A stretch of DNA of 64,000 nucleotides from Flavobacteriales bacterium 34_180_T64 (GCA_002162765.1 MAAR01000005.1:140528-204527), one strand, 5' to 3'. Shown: positions 26,321-35,790, counted from the first letter of the stretch. The notes: generated from the sequence alone by a model not told the origin. Translations and numbers: made by a program.

Positions 26321-27898
26321 TTATAAATTTTCTTCTTTTTTAGTTTTCCACCATTGTCTCAATTCAATTATTTTCGGCTCTCCAATATTTATTAAACCTT
26401 TTCCTGATTCTAATTTTTTGATTTCAGTTTCCAATTTATATTTACTGCTTGGTGTACCAACATAATTACTAATCGCTTTATAATCCTTATTCTGAACATT
26501 TAAGCAAATTGGTAGTTTCACTTGTGATGCGAAATCAAAGTCTTTAGTTTTATAATCCTCAACGCCTTGTGAAAGCATTACAATAATTACCCCTTTTGAT
26601 CTTAATAGTCTCAATAGTTCTTCAAGTGCTTTTCGTGCATTCTTATTTTTTAAATAAATGTGAGCTTCATCAATCACAATTACATAGCGTAAAGGGAAAA
26701 TATGATCTTTTGGTTCACAATCGTTCGTTGAACTAAAAAAAGAATTGAAATATCTCAATAATAAAAATACAACTAATTGTCTTAAAGTATCAGATAAAGC
26801 AGGTGGTAGGTTTAGATATAAACTTTTGTTTAAAATATCAGGATTTTCAGGGTTACAATTGAAAATATTCGTAGATAAATCACGTACTATTGAATATAAA
26901 GTGTCTTGTCTTATATTATTTTCTTCATAGTAGTTTTCTAATTCCTCAAACAATTCTAAAATTGATGGATAACTACCATTTTTTCTATCAAGCAAATCAT
27001 TAATTAAAGTGATTAAAATATTTTCTTGGCTAACACCCATTCTAGGAACGAAAGTAGAAATAGTATCAACAAAAGCTCTAATACTAAAAGGCCTTTGTCT
27101 GTCGTCAAGGTTTATAGATAAAAATGGATTAAACTCAATTCCTCCATCGTTTACAATATCTACAAATTCACATTGAGTAGCATCCAAAAAAGGCTTTAAC
27201 TGTTCTGGGTTTCCTTCGCCTTTATAGTCAAAAAAGATGAACTTTAGTTCATTGTTTGTGTTTTTTGAAATTTGATATAATATATCTTTCATTAATTGTG
27301 TTTTACCAGAACCTGCCATTCCAGCAATAGCAATATTTCTATTATCAAACTCTCTTAAATCGTTAATTCTAATTTCAACATTTTCACCATCTTCGGTTTC
27401 ACCTAAATCAAAGGATAATAGCTTTTCGTATTCTTTGACATTTCTGTTTTTGGATGAGATATTTGTTTTGATAATTTTTTTTCTCAAATCGAGGCCGTTT
27501 TTAATGACTTTTAAGAGGATATCGATGTGGTCGCCTTTAGATATGTTAGCATTTTCTACTTTACTGTTCCAAATATCTAAACCGTGATTTAAATGAAGTT
27601 TAAATAATTTAATAAATTCATCTTCAAAAGTATTTTTATTATAATGTTGATCAAGAATTGATTTAAAAATTACAGTATTTGAACCACTGCCAATAAGAGT
27701 ACCAAAAATGGCTATATCATCTCTAAATTCTTTACCGTCAGAACTTGGTAAAACATCTTTTTCAATGTCAAATAATTTACCAGATAATAAACTGTTTGAA
27801 AATGCAATTCTAGGCACTATTCCATCATTTTTAAAGTTGTATAATGTTTTTAACTTATACAATAATTCGTCATTTTCTTTACTTATTTTAATTCTCAT
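26321..27898 (-). CDS. DndE-HerA fusion ATPase
   Basis: A 525-residue two-part protein. Residues about 1-115 match the DndE pattern: an initial 'ISKENDELLYKLKT' helix, 'VPRIAFSNSLLSG', 'IAIFGTLIG', then 'LHLNHGLDIW'. Residues about 160-525 are a HerA/FtsK-like ATPase with Walker A GMAGSGKT (193-200), the FFDYKGEG segment, Walker B VIVIDEAHIYL and the sensor-like 'VIIVMLSQGVEDYK'. In phosphorothioation systems DndE is a separate small DNA-binding protein and HerA-type motors occur in the restriction half. Here both are one chain. The start overlaps the DndD-like gene by 11 bases. Likely a DNA-translocating motor with a nicked-DNA-binding head (inference). Confidence 0.8.
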   Translation of the reverse strand: MRIKISKENDELLYKLKTLYNFKNDGIVPRIAFSNSLLSGKLFDIEKDVLPSSDGKEFRDDIAIFGTLIGSGSNTVIFKSILDQHYNKNTFEDEFIKLFKLHLNHGLDIWNSKVENANISKGDHIDILLKVIKNGLDLRKKIIKTNISSKNRNVKEYEKLLSFDLGETEDGENVEIRINDLREFDNRNIAIAGMAGSGKTQLMKDILYQISKNTNNELKFIFFDYKGEGNPEQLKPFLDATQCEFVDIVNDGGIEFNPFLSINLDDRQRPFSIRAFVDTISTFVPRMGVSQENILITLINDLLDRKNGSYPSILELFEELENYYEENNIRQDTLYSIVRDLSTNIFNCNPENPDILNKSLYLNLPPALSDTLRQLVVFLLLRYFNSFFSSTNDCEPKDHIFPLRYVIVIDEAHIYLKNKNARKALEELLRLLRSKGVIIVMLSQGVEDYKTKDFDFASQVKLPICLNVQNKDYKAISNYVGTPSSKYKLETEIKKLESGKGLINIGEPKIIELRQWWKTKKEENL

Positions 27899-29990
27899 AG
27901 CCTTGGTAATAACCGTTTTTTAAATTTGTGTTTGCTCCATCATTAAATAATAGATAGGACTTTGAAATATTATCTGAAATATCTTTATAACGTTTTGGTG
28001 TAATCTCACTATTTGTAGAGAATAGAACTACTTGTTCTGAAAGAGCAGGATAATATTTTTTAGTAATATTATCTCTATGTTCCTCATCAAGTCTTCCAAG
28101 AGGTGTATCAATAAAAATAGGTAAACTTTTAATAGACTCGTTTAAAATAGCCTTTATTAGGGCAGATATATATATCTGTTTTTCACCTGAAGACAAACTC
28201 TCCTTCCTAATTTCGTTATCATCTTGATCTAATAATGTGATTTTCATTCCTTGACCTGAAGCTAAAATGGTAACTTTTACATCTTCAATAAATTTACTGA
28301 TGTTTTCTTCGCTACCAAGCTTGTGCATTAATATTTTTAACTCATTTAAAATTGTTTTTTCTAAACTGTCTTTGTGATTGCTTTTCTGTTCTTCAAGAAA
28401 GGAATTTAAGACATCAATGAACTTCTGACTTTCCTTAATTTTAAGTTTGTTTTGAGCGTTTATATCAACTTTTTTAACCAAAACAGATAGCTGTTGGTTA
28501 AGCCGAATAATGTCACTTTTTAATTTAGTTATTTGTTGATTATTCACTCCGATTTTTCGATTGTTTTCAGTAATATTATAATCTGCCGTTTCCTTTTTAG
28601 ACGAATAATCTAAAATTAATTCATCTTCTAAATCTGCATCTACTTTATTTAAAGTTTTATTAAGTTCGGAAAGTTTAATGCGTGCTTCATTAAATTCTTC
28701 GATCGTTGCTTCAAATAAATCCTTTGATTGAGAATTAACGAGATTTATTGCATCAGAAACTAAATTCTTTTCGGCGTTATTTAGATCGTGTTCAAATTCT
28801 AATTCTTGAAAATCTCCTTTATTATTAAATAATTTCGATCCTAAATTTTGAGCTTTTTCAAAATAGAAAAGTTTGTCTTTAAGGGACATTGTAGAGTTAT
28901 CTGGTTCAGGTGGTTTGTTAAAAAGAAGTTCAATAAAATTCTCTATTTTTTCAGAATTTTCTTTTGATGAGTTTTGAGACAATTCATTTTTTTCTTGAAC
29001 TTCAAGATGCTCATTAACTTCTTCTAGTTTTCCAGTTAATATTGCTAATGGAATAATCTCACTCAATTCATTAAATCTTTCAGAAAGTTCAAATTCTTTT
29101 GTTTTTAATTTCTCTATTTCCAATAGAATCGATTCTCTATCAAAAGTTGAATTACCTTGCTTACTATGCAGAGATATTAGATTATTGTATTGTCTTACCG
29201 TCTTTTTTAAATCATCTATTTCTTTAAGCTTTTCTGCATTTTCTTCTTCAAACTTTTCAATGTCAATATCGGAAAGCTCAATAGCTTTTTCTTTATCTAC
29301 AATTTCTTCTTGCAAATTTTTAGTTGCACCTTCTTTTTTAAGATTATTTATGTAAAACTCTACATCTTCAATAAGAGTGACGTAAGTATCTAATCCTAAA
29401 ATTTTACCTAAAGCATCATTTATAAAACTTCCTTCCTCCTTTATAGATAAATTAGCAATTTCAGAAATCTTTTCCGCATCAAAAAACACAAATTTTGCAG
29501 CATCTATTGGAATAATATAATCATTGATGAAATTGATTTTGTCAGCTTCATCATCAAAAATTTCAATATTTGAAATTGGATCTGAAATAGAAAGTTTTTC
29601 ATTCATACTAGTAACATTAAATGTTCTAGTAATAATTACACTTTCAGAATTTGAATTAAGCTTCTTTAGATCGGGTAACTCAATTTCTGAAACTACAATG
29701 CTAACTGAAAATGTGTTTTTATTTTCTTTTTTTGCAGTCCAATTAATGGATTGTTGCATAAAAGACGAATAGTTTTTTTCTTTTTGAATTTCCTTTTTGA
29801 AGTTATCATCAATTTGAGATATTTTTTCCCCATAAAGACACCAAACTATTGATAATAAGAGGTTTGTTTTTCCATATCCATTTCTACCTCCAATTACGAT
29901 GATATTTTGTTCAGAATTGGTCGTCAGGTCAATATTAACAGTATTATAATATTGTCTGAAATTGTTGATTTCTATGTTTGATAATTTCAT
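27888..29990 (-). CDS. DndD-like SMC/Rad50-type ATPase
   Basis: A 700-residue ABC/SMC-type ATPase with DndD signatures: Walker A GRNGYGKT (35-42) after 'NNFRQY', the 'FVFFDAEKISEIANL' segment, a long central coiled coil (about 200-590), the ABC signature LSSGEKQI (about 599-606) and Walker B PIFIDTPLGRLDEEHR (624 onward), ending 'VVLFSTNSEI'. DndD supplies ATPase activity during DNA phosphorothioate modification. The gene is translationally coupled at both ends: ATGA overlap with the 60-residue gene, 11-base overlap with DndE-HerA. The sulfur-transfer enzyme DndC is not encoded in the window, so actual phosphorothioation is doubtful unless supplied elsewhere. Confidence 0.85.
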   Translation of the reverse strand: MKLSNIEINNFRQYYNTVNIDLTTNSEQNIIVIGGRNGYGKTNLLLSIVWCLYGEKISQIDDNFKKEIQKEKNYSSFMQQSINWTAKKENKNTFSVSIVVSEIELPDLKKLNSNSESVIITRTFNVTSMNEKLSISDPISNIEIFDDEADKINFINDYIIPIDAAKFVFFDAEKISEIANLSIKEEGSFINDALGKILGLDTYVTLIEDVEFYINNLKKEGATKNLQEEIVDKEKAIELSDIDIEKFEEENAEKLKEIDDLKKTVRQYNNLISLHSKQGNSTFDRESILLEIEKLKTKEFELSERFNELSEIIPLAILTGKLEEVNEHLEVQEKNELSQNSSKENSEKIENFIELLFNKPPEPDNSTMSLKDKLFYFEKAQNLGSKLFNNKGDFQELEFEHDLNNAEKNLVSDAINLVNSQSKDLFEATIEEFNEARIKLSELNKTLNKVDADLEDELILDYSSKKETADYNITENNRKIGVNNQQITKLKSDIIRLNQQLSVLVKKVDINAQNKLKIKESQKFIDVLNSFLEEQKSNHKDSLEKTILNELKILMHKLGSEENISKFIEDVKVTILASGQGMKITLLDQDDNEIRKESLSSGEKQIYISALIKAILNESIKSLPIFIDTPLGRLDEEHRDNITKKYYPALSEQVVLFSTNSEITPKRYKDISDNISKSYLLFNDGANTNLKNGYYQGYEN

Positions 29991-30169
29991 TTTAGCGCCT
30001 TTTCTATAATATCATTAATTTTTTGCTGATGATAATTATTTCTTTTCAACAGTTTTTTAGTTTTTACAGATTCCAATAGAATTTCAATGGATTCAAAACT
30101 TACATCTTTGTTATTGCATATTTCTTTAAGCCTTTGGCTTTGCAATATTTTAGTTTCTTTTATTTTCAT
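29987..30169 (-). CDS. Small DNA-modification-system-associated protein
   Basis: A 60-residue, highly basic, helical protein (MKIKETKILQSQRLKEICNN...). It overlaps the upstream 737-residue gene by 20 bases and the downstream DndD-like gene by 4 (ATGA), so it is almost certainly translated as part of the operon. I recall a family described as 'DNA modification system-associated small protein' in similar loci, but cannot verify the match. A regulatory or assembly role is possible. Confidence 0.65.
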   Translation of the reverse strand: MKIKETKILQSQRLKEICNNKDVSFESIEILLESVKTKKLLKRNNYHQQKINDIIEKALK

Positions 30170-32363
30170 TTTTAATATTTTGTAGAAGTTTCGCTACTTC
30201 AATAAATTTAATTTCTTCTTCGCTCTCAAGCTCGTTTCTATTAAAAAGGTTTCTTTTTTTGTAAAAGAATCTATAGAGATTTTCTTCCCCTTTTTTTATT
30301 GAAGAAGGTAAACGAAAATTTGTCATAACGAAAGCAATTAATTCAGTATACTTTTCACTAGAATCCACACTTCGTTTTCCGTTTGTTTTTGGATATTTAT
30401 TGTTTATTTCCGATATAATCTTTTCTTTTTTACTTTCTAGTTTGCCTTTAGAAATTTTGCCTTTTTGAATATTTAACCAACGATATAATTTAATCTCATC
30501 CTCTGGACAACCAGCAGAATAGGGTAATCTATTTTCTTGCGCAATAAAATTTATCAAATCATCAAATCTTTCTTCCCAAGTTTTTATTTCAGTCCTTATT
30601 ACTTTGGATAATTTTATAAAATCATTTTCATATTTTTTTGTTGACAACCCAATATGTGAGCCTTTAAAAAACATATATAGGCCTGATTCATCCAGTTTCA
30701 GGTTTTGTAAAATGCTAGATTGATTTGATTTTGGACGATATTTCAAAACGTGATTTGTTATGTCAGATATATGTTTTGGAGTTTTAAATTGAGTTAAATA
30801 TTCTTCTACAATATCTCTGATTGTACCACCTTTAAAATTGTCTAATTCATCTTCCCATTTTTTTAAGGCAAACACACTTTTTCTACCAATAGGAACAAAA
30901 CCATCTTTTCTTTTCATAGAAACTCGAATTTTTGCTTCCTCTGTATCATAATTTGGATGAAGTTCTAATACTTTTTCAAAAATTTCTTTAACCTTTGACG
31001 GTTTACCTAATTGTTCAAGAGCTTCGTAAGCATATTCGTATGCTTGCTTATTTGTATTTCTTTTAAAGATTATATTTTCCTCTAGATCAAGATATATTTC
31101 AAATTCATCATTAACTATTTTTTCACCAATCGGAAATGCTAAATCTAAAATTTCAATATTGTTTTTAGTTAGAAACCTTGATAGGTAGCTTTTAAAATTA
31201 AAAGAATAGGACTCTTCAATCCTATCACTTATTCTACTAGAAATATCGTTGGCTAAGGCATTTATATCGATTTCAGTATCGATATTTTTTTTTATTAAAT
31301 AAAAATGTTTCCAGTTGTGTCTTTTTCGAGCATTAAAGTGTTTTGGTTGTATTACATCTTCAATATTTCCAACTAATGAAAAACTATCACATAAATATGC
31401 GAATAATATGTAAGTTATAAATTCTCTAGATAAATTCGTATTATTTGTATTGTTAATGACGTCTACAACATTTGAATTTATATCTATTTGATCCGAGTTG
31501 GTATCAATACCATATTTTTGAAATAAATCGTCATTAAAGTTTTGTAAAAATAAAAGTTTATTTAATAAATTATCGAGGCAATTTACTTTTTTTTGCCTTA
31601 CTCTTTCTCTTGATAGATTTACGACGACAGCAATGTTGTCAAGAGTAAGCTCAGGTGAGTTTTTAAATATTTTTAAAGCTTTTTTTACAATTGTTGTTTG
31701 AGTTTCATCAAAAAGAATGTTTTTATTTAGTAAAAAATCAGTAACTAAAAAAATTGATTCGGATTCAAGTATTTTATTAGGGATTTGTGAAACAGAAAAA
31801 GTCTGTTGTATTAAAAAATTATTTCTTAATGAAATTAAATGTTTTTCATCATTTGATTCATTAACTTCAATCAAGAAATCATTAATATTAGATATATAAT
31901 TTTCTAATTCAGGAATACATTTAATTCCAATATTCTTAATATTTTTAATTGCAAAACTATCTGAGAGTGATATTTTTTCAGTAAAATTTTTGAGCTTTAA
32001 GTTTCCTTCTAGATATAGTGATATAGCATTTTTACTTCTTACAGAAAGACGATTTGTATTAATAAGAATAAAACTATTTATTACATCTCTTTGAACTCTT
32101 GTTAATCCTATTATTATTTTTATAAGTGGATTTTGATATTCAGTTTTGAATTTCTCACTTTCAAAACCATTCGATTGATAGTTATTACAAATTTCAATTA
32201 ATTCTTCATTTGATTTCCTTCCACAATTTCGGAGCTTCTCAAAGGATTTAAATTTGTAGTAATATTCTTTTAAATCTATAACTGAATTTAAGTTGTTGTA
32301 TTTGCAAACGTGATATGATCTTACACTTATATTCTCTTTTCTATAAATTTCGTCTAATGTCAT
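30150..32363 (-). CDS. Multidomain DNA-binding protein built from RpoA-CTD, sigma-region-4 and helicase-associated modules
   Basis: A 737-residue protein with no catalytic motif seen. Residues 1-60 resemble the RNA polymerase alpha C-terminal domain (NISVRSYHVCKYNNL ... LRNCGRKSNEELIEI). A second alpha-CTD-like copy is at about 105-160 (LSVRSKNAISLYLEG ... NIGIKCIPELENYI). A sigma-70 region 4-like HTH is at 240-270 (LDNIAVVVNLSRERVRQKKV). Winged-helix/HARE-like units occupy about 440-590 (KPSKVKEIFEKVLELHP, TPKHISDITNHVLKY). Two helicase-associated domains end the protein (FDDLINFIAQENRLPY, YTELIAFVMTNFRLPS). It is first in the operon and may recognise DNA sites for the complex or regulate transcription (inference). 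Confidence 0.7.
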   Translation of the reverse strand: MTLDEIYRKENISVRSYHVCKYNNLNSVIDLKEYYYKFKSFEKLRNCGRKSNEELIEICNNYQSNGFESEKFKTEYQNPLIKIIIGLTRVQRDVINSFILINTNRLSVRSKNAISLYLEGNLKLKNFTEKISLSDSFAIKNIKNIGIKCIPELENYISNINDFLIEVNESNDEKHLISLRNNFLIQQTFSVSQIPNKILESESIFLVTDFLLNKNILFDETQTTIVKKALKIFKNSPELTLDNIAVVVNLSRERVRQKKVNCLDNLLNKLLFLQNFNDDLFQKYGIDTNSDQIDINSNVVDVINNTNNTNLSREFITYILFAYLCDSFSLVGNIEDVIQPKHFNARKRHNWKHFYLIKKNIDTEIDINALANDISSRISDRIEESYSFNFKSYLSRFLTKNNIEILDLAFPIGEKIVNDEFEIYLDLEENIIFKRNTNKQAYEYAYEALEQLGKPSKVKEIFEKVLELHPNYDTEEAKIRVSMKRKDGFVPIGRKSVFALKKWEDELDNFKGGTIRDIVEEYLTQFKTPKHISDITNHVLKYRPKSNQSSILQNLKLDESGLYMFFKGSHIGLSTKKYENDFIKLSKVIRTEIKTWEERFDDLINFIAQENRLPYSAGCPEDEIKLYRWLNIQKGKISKGKLESKKEKIISEINNKYPKTNGKRSVDSSEKYTELIAFVMTNFRLPSSIKKGEENLYRFFYKKRNLFNRNELESEEEIKFIEVAKLLQNIKNENKRN

Positions 32364-32520
32364 TATAATTCTTGCAGATTCTTTTGAAACAATTTGAATT
32401 ATCTAAAATACATTTAATTTTTTTATTCAGTTTGTGGTTTTCCTCATTTTTTTCTACGTTGGTAAATAACCGAATGTGTTTAATGTGCCGTTGGTTTCAG
32501 TTAGTTTGCTGCTCATATGT

Positions 32521-33474
32521 TCAATATGCTCTATTGTCTTTAAATGCTCTAAAAAAATCTTCAAGGTCGCAATTATACCAACCAGCTTCTTTAAGTTCTT
32601 CGTCAGACATTCCGTTTGTCATATCCCAAATTTCAGCTTTAATTCCTATTTCATTTAAATATGTCATTTTTGAGGTCATAATTGAAACTGCGTTTTTACT
32701 CATATCTGGGACAATTATAATGTTTTTCCCTTTCAAGACTTTTAGTTTGTTTTCGGTTAATCCATTTATACCACCATAGGATAACCATGTGAATTTTGGT
32801 AATTCAATAGAACAAACAATAGCTGTTTTTTCACTTTCAACTAAAACGATCTGTTTTTGGGAGTTGTCCGTAATAAGATGTTCACCAAAGAAACAGCTAT
32901 AATAGCCATTTTCATTTTTGTAAGGGGCCTTAAAACGGTTAGTTCTTTTGCCGTTAGAATTGAAATACGAAACCTTAGCTTTTTGAGTCTGCTTATTTGA
33001 ATTTATATTCCAAAATACAATGCCTCTATCTTTACTTGTGCCTATGTAATACATTTCTTTTGCTTTGTCAACACTTTCATTGTTATATTGTGTGCGTAAG
33101 TAACGTAGCAAATTATTCTCTTTCGGATTTTGTAAAAATCTAATAACTATACCAAAATCAATGTATTGTGTTGTTATGTTGCTTTGTGTAACATTTGTAT
33201 TACAGTTTTGTAACACGTTTTTGTGTGACAATTGTAATACAGTTGGCTCGAATTTTTTAGTAATATTATTCCAGCAAAACTCGTTTCCTATTTCGTCTCT
33301 ATAGATTGTAGGAGGAAGGCTTGAAGTACCACATGAATGACAATAACCATAGTTATCTGCCAAGCCTTTGTAGGTAGCAAATTTCCCGTCTTTATTAGTT
33401 TTGTTACAGCAAGGTGTAACTAAATTTCGCTTGCGCTTTGTTTCAAAATTTAAGATGGTTTCTACTTTATGCAT
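32521..33474 (-). CDS. Toprim-domain primase-like protein of the mobile element
   Basis: A 317-residue protein. The N-terminus has a CHC2-like zinc ribbon (TPCCNK ... GYCHSCG, about 21-48). The C-terminal half contains a Toprim-like fold with 'KQIVLVESEKTAIV' (catalytic Glu) and 'NIIIVPDMS' (Asp). Proteins of this kind (DUF6371-like/primase relatives) are typical of replication modules in Bacteroidota mobile elements. It precedes, in the direction of transcription, the unknown-promoter gap before the defence operon and follows the DUF3987 gene, so it probably primes replication of the excised element. Confidence 0.7.
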   Translation of the reverse strand: MHKVETILNFETKRKRNLVTPCCNKTNKDGKFATYKGLADNYGYCHSCGTSSLPPTIYRDEIGNEFCWNNITKKFEPTVLQLSHKNVLQNCNTNVTQSNITTQYIDFGIVIRFLQNPKENNLLRYLRTQYNNESVDKAKEMYYIGTSKDRGIVFWNINSNKQTQKAKVSYFNSNGKRTNRFKAPYKNENGYYSCFFGEHLITDNSQKQIVLVESEKTAIVCSIELPKFTWLSYGGINGLTENKLKVLKGKNIIIVPDMSKNAVSIMTSKMTYLNEIGIKAEIWDMTNGMSDEELKEAGWYNCDLEDFFRAFKDNRAY

Positions 33475-33591
33475 CCTTTCGTTGTTATTGCAACATGCAA
33501 CTTGAATTTTGCGAATATTATCTATTAACTATTTGATAAACAATGCTTAAATCGCATTATTTGTTAATTTCCAAGTTGCGCGTTGCGATGT

Positions 33592-34881
33592 TTATACTTT
33601 ACTCCATTTTCTTGAAATACTACTTTTGTTTAAACCAGTTATTTCAGCAACTGCCGACTGCTGTGCATTATTCTTCTTGGCAGTCTTAATGATTTGTTCT
33701 ACTGTTGCATAATTGTTTTGAACCTTGATATTTTGTTCAACTATTATTTGAAAGTTTAAACAGTAAAATTCATTAATCTCTATTGCTAGCTCAATATCTT
33801 TTTCAACTAACGATGATGCGAAAGTAGAGTTTTTAGAATGTCTCATCATAAATATTATTATACAGATTTTATGAATTGAAATCTGCATCTTAGACATATA
33901 TTCTTTAATAATGGGCTTTGCATTCATTTGCCGTTTAATGAGGTCTTGTAGGTAGTTAAATAATATGTCCTCAGCTTCTTTGGATATAACTATTTTAAAC
34001 TGCTTTTTAGTTTCGTCAACTTTCTCAGACTGTCGCTTGTAATCTAGGATTTTTTTTATGGATTTACTGTAATTCAGTTTGCTTTCATTTGAAATTTCTC
34101 CCTTCATCAACACCTCATTATGAGTTAGTTTTGGCGTGAATAATACTCTGTCCACAAATCCACTTTCTAAGTTTCCATTTGCAAACAAGCTTGAGACTAA
34201 TTGATGCTGCAAACCACCTAATAAGGTTGGGCAAGTTTCATTAATTCTAAAACTTTCGGTTGTTTTACGGGAAATATCGACGTATCCATTGGTGTAGCCT
34301 TCCAGTAAAAAATTCCGCCATGCAATTCCGTCACGGCTATTAGAATTACCCATTTTATCAATGAGCGCGAATAATTCATCAATCAAGATTCCAACGGAAT
34401 TGGGATTTTCTGAATGAATTTTATGCGCTGATTCAATGGTCGCGTTTTGAATCAATATTTGCTTTCTCTTTGTTGATTTGTCATCTTCAAATTGATTGAT
34501 TTTTAATTCTTTTTTATAATTATCGTAGTCTTCGTCATCAATTTCTTTGATTGGTCTAGTTGCTATTTTAATGGCTTCTGATTTTGCATCACCACGACTT
34601 CCAACAATTGTAAAGTATAAGTTTGGATAATTTTTATATCCAAAAGCATCTAAATAAAAGGTCAACCCAATAGAGGTGCAAACTGTAAAAAAGATTGAGC
34701 TAAGCATATACTCTTTTGGTATGCGTTTATACAAAAACGATTCATTTATTATTTTGGAATACTCACTTGGTATTTTAGAAATTATGTTATCCAATTTATC
34801 AATTGCCTTTTCTGAATTATTCATTGATAAATTATCGAGCTCTGCTTGTATTTTTTCTTTAGTATAATCTTTCATCTTCAT
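33592..34881 (-). CDS. DUF3987-family replication protein of the element
   Basis: A 429-residue protein of the DUF3987 type: 'YLDAFGYKNYPNLYFTIVGSRGDAKSEAIKIA' with a modified P-loop, 'SVGILIDELFALIDKMGNSN' and 'TCPTLLGGLQHQLVSSLF'. Such ATPases are found with primase genes on mobilisable elements and phages and are presumed helicases. The extreme C-terminus is an HTH (QQSAVAEITGLNKSSISRKW). The start overlaps or directly abuts the RHH gene upstream, so it is part of a regulator-replication operon. Confidence 0.75.
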   Translation of the reverse strand: MKMKDYTKEKIQAELDNLSMNNSEKAIDKLDNIISKIPSEYSKIINESFLYKRIPKEYMLSSIFFTVCTSIGLTFYLDAFGYKNYPNLYFTIVGSRGDAKSEAIKIATRPIKEIDDEDYDNYKKELKINQFEDDKSTKRKQILIQNATIESAHKIHSENPNSVGILIDELFALIDKMGNSNSRDGIAWRNFLLEGYTNGYVDISRKTTESFRINETCPTLLGGLQHQLVSSLFANGNLESGFVDRVLFTPKLTHNEVLMKGEISNESKLNYSKSIKKILDYKRQSEKVDETKKQFKIVISKEAEDILFNYLQDLIKRQMNAKPIIKEYMSKMQISIHKICIIIFMMRHSKNSTFASSLVEKDIELAIEINEFYCLNFQIIVEQNIKVQNNYATVEQIIKTAKKNNAQQSAVAEITGLNKSSISRKWSKV

Positions 34882-35397
34882 CTATTTATTAAACACAAGT
34901 TGTTGGAGTTCATTGCAGTACATGAGACGATTTAAGAAGTTGAATATTTGATCATAATCAAATCCATTCTCATGTTCCTTAATATATTTGTATGGGTTGT
35001 CGCAGATTTGACCGGTTAATATTTTATCAAATGTGGTAGAGACTTTATTAAGCTCAATTATGATTTCTGGACTAAAAAGAGGATTGTTTTTTATTTCCTT
35101 TATCAATTTAATGGATTGTAAATAAAACTCGGTCTGATCGCCTGCCATATGAACGTGTCTACTCTCTTGAACCCAATTAATAAGTTTAGTGAAATCAAGC
35201 ATTTGAGACATACTGAAATTCATGTTTTTCATCTCAACATTAAGTTTGTCTACATTGCTTATTTTGGGCTTGTGGATAAATTCAGAGATGGCGTCTCGTA
35301 CTATATTTGAAGCTGAAATATCATTAACAAACGCATAATTGTTCAGATCATCTTTGAGGTTTTCTGATACTCTGGTATTAATTATTGTCGATTTCAT
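34882..35397 (-). CDS. Ribbon-helix-helix-like DNA-binding protein
   Basis: A 171-residue protein. The N-terminal 45 residues look like a ribbon-helix-helix domain (STIINTRVSENLKDDLNNYAFVNDISASNIVRDAISEFI). The remainder is helical and unrecognised. RHH proteins at this position on mobile elements often control copy number or transfer and may act like MobC accessory proteins, but no relaxase is present here. It overlaps the HTH gene upstream by 4 bases and is followed directly by the DUF3987 gene, so all three are co-translated. Confidence 0.6.
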   Translation of the reverse strand: MKSTIINTRVSENLKDDLNNYAFVNDISASNIVRDAISEFIHKPKISNVDKLNVEMKNMNFSMSQMLDFTKLINWVQESRHVHMAGDQTEFYLQSIKLIKEIKNNPLFSPEIIIELNKVSTTFDKILTGQICDNPYKYIKEHENGFDYDQIFNFLNRLMYCNELQQLVFNK

Positions 35398-35699
35398 TTT
35401 CTTGGTGTATTACGGTTAGACTTTTTCTTATTGGGCAATGAATATGTCGTTGCATTTCGTTCCATTTCCTCATTGGTGGATTGGCGATTCCTTAACATCC
35501 ATTCATCTAAATCTTCTCGATTAAAGTAAATGAGTTTGCCCTCTGGCTTATAATGAGGGATATTGTTACTTGATGTATGTTTATACATCTTACTTTTAGA
35601 AATGCTACAATAGTAACACCCCTCCTCAAATGATAATACTGTTTTTTGGCTAAATAGGATTTTCTCTATTCTATCCAGAACGTCTTTAATATGTTCCAT
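35394..35699 (-). CDS. Helix-turn-helix (excisionase-like) protein
   Basis: A 101-residue protein with an MerR-like/HTH_17 domain in the middle: 'LSFEEGCYYCSISKSKMYKHTSSNNIPHYKPEGKLIYFNREDLDEWM' (about 22-68), followed by a basic tail (PNKKKSNRNTPRK). This family contains excisionases and transcription regulators of integrative elements. It starts a regulator-replication operon, and three ATGCAT palindromes lie 92-135 bases upstream as candidate binding sites. Confidence 0.75.
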   Translation of the reverse strand: MEHIKDVLDRIEKILFSQKTVLSFEEGCYYCSISKSKMYKHTSSNNIPHYKPEGKLIYFNREDLDEWMLRNRQSTNEEMERNATTYSLPNKKKSNRNTPRK

Positions 35700-35790
35700 T
35701 TTTTTCTTTGGTTTTTGTAAATTAAAAAAATGGAATAGCTACTCCTTGTTTGTATACGATTACAAAGGTGTAACACATTTCGTGAAAGGG

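Noticed and set aside
26321..32363. Calling the operon a complete dnd phosphorothioation system
   Set aside because: DndC, DndB, a cysteine desulfurase and DndFGH are not seen in the window; only DndD and DndE relatives are supported.
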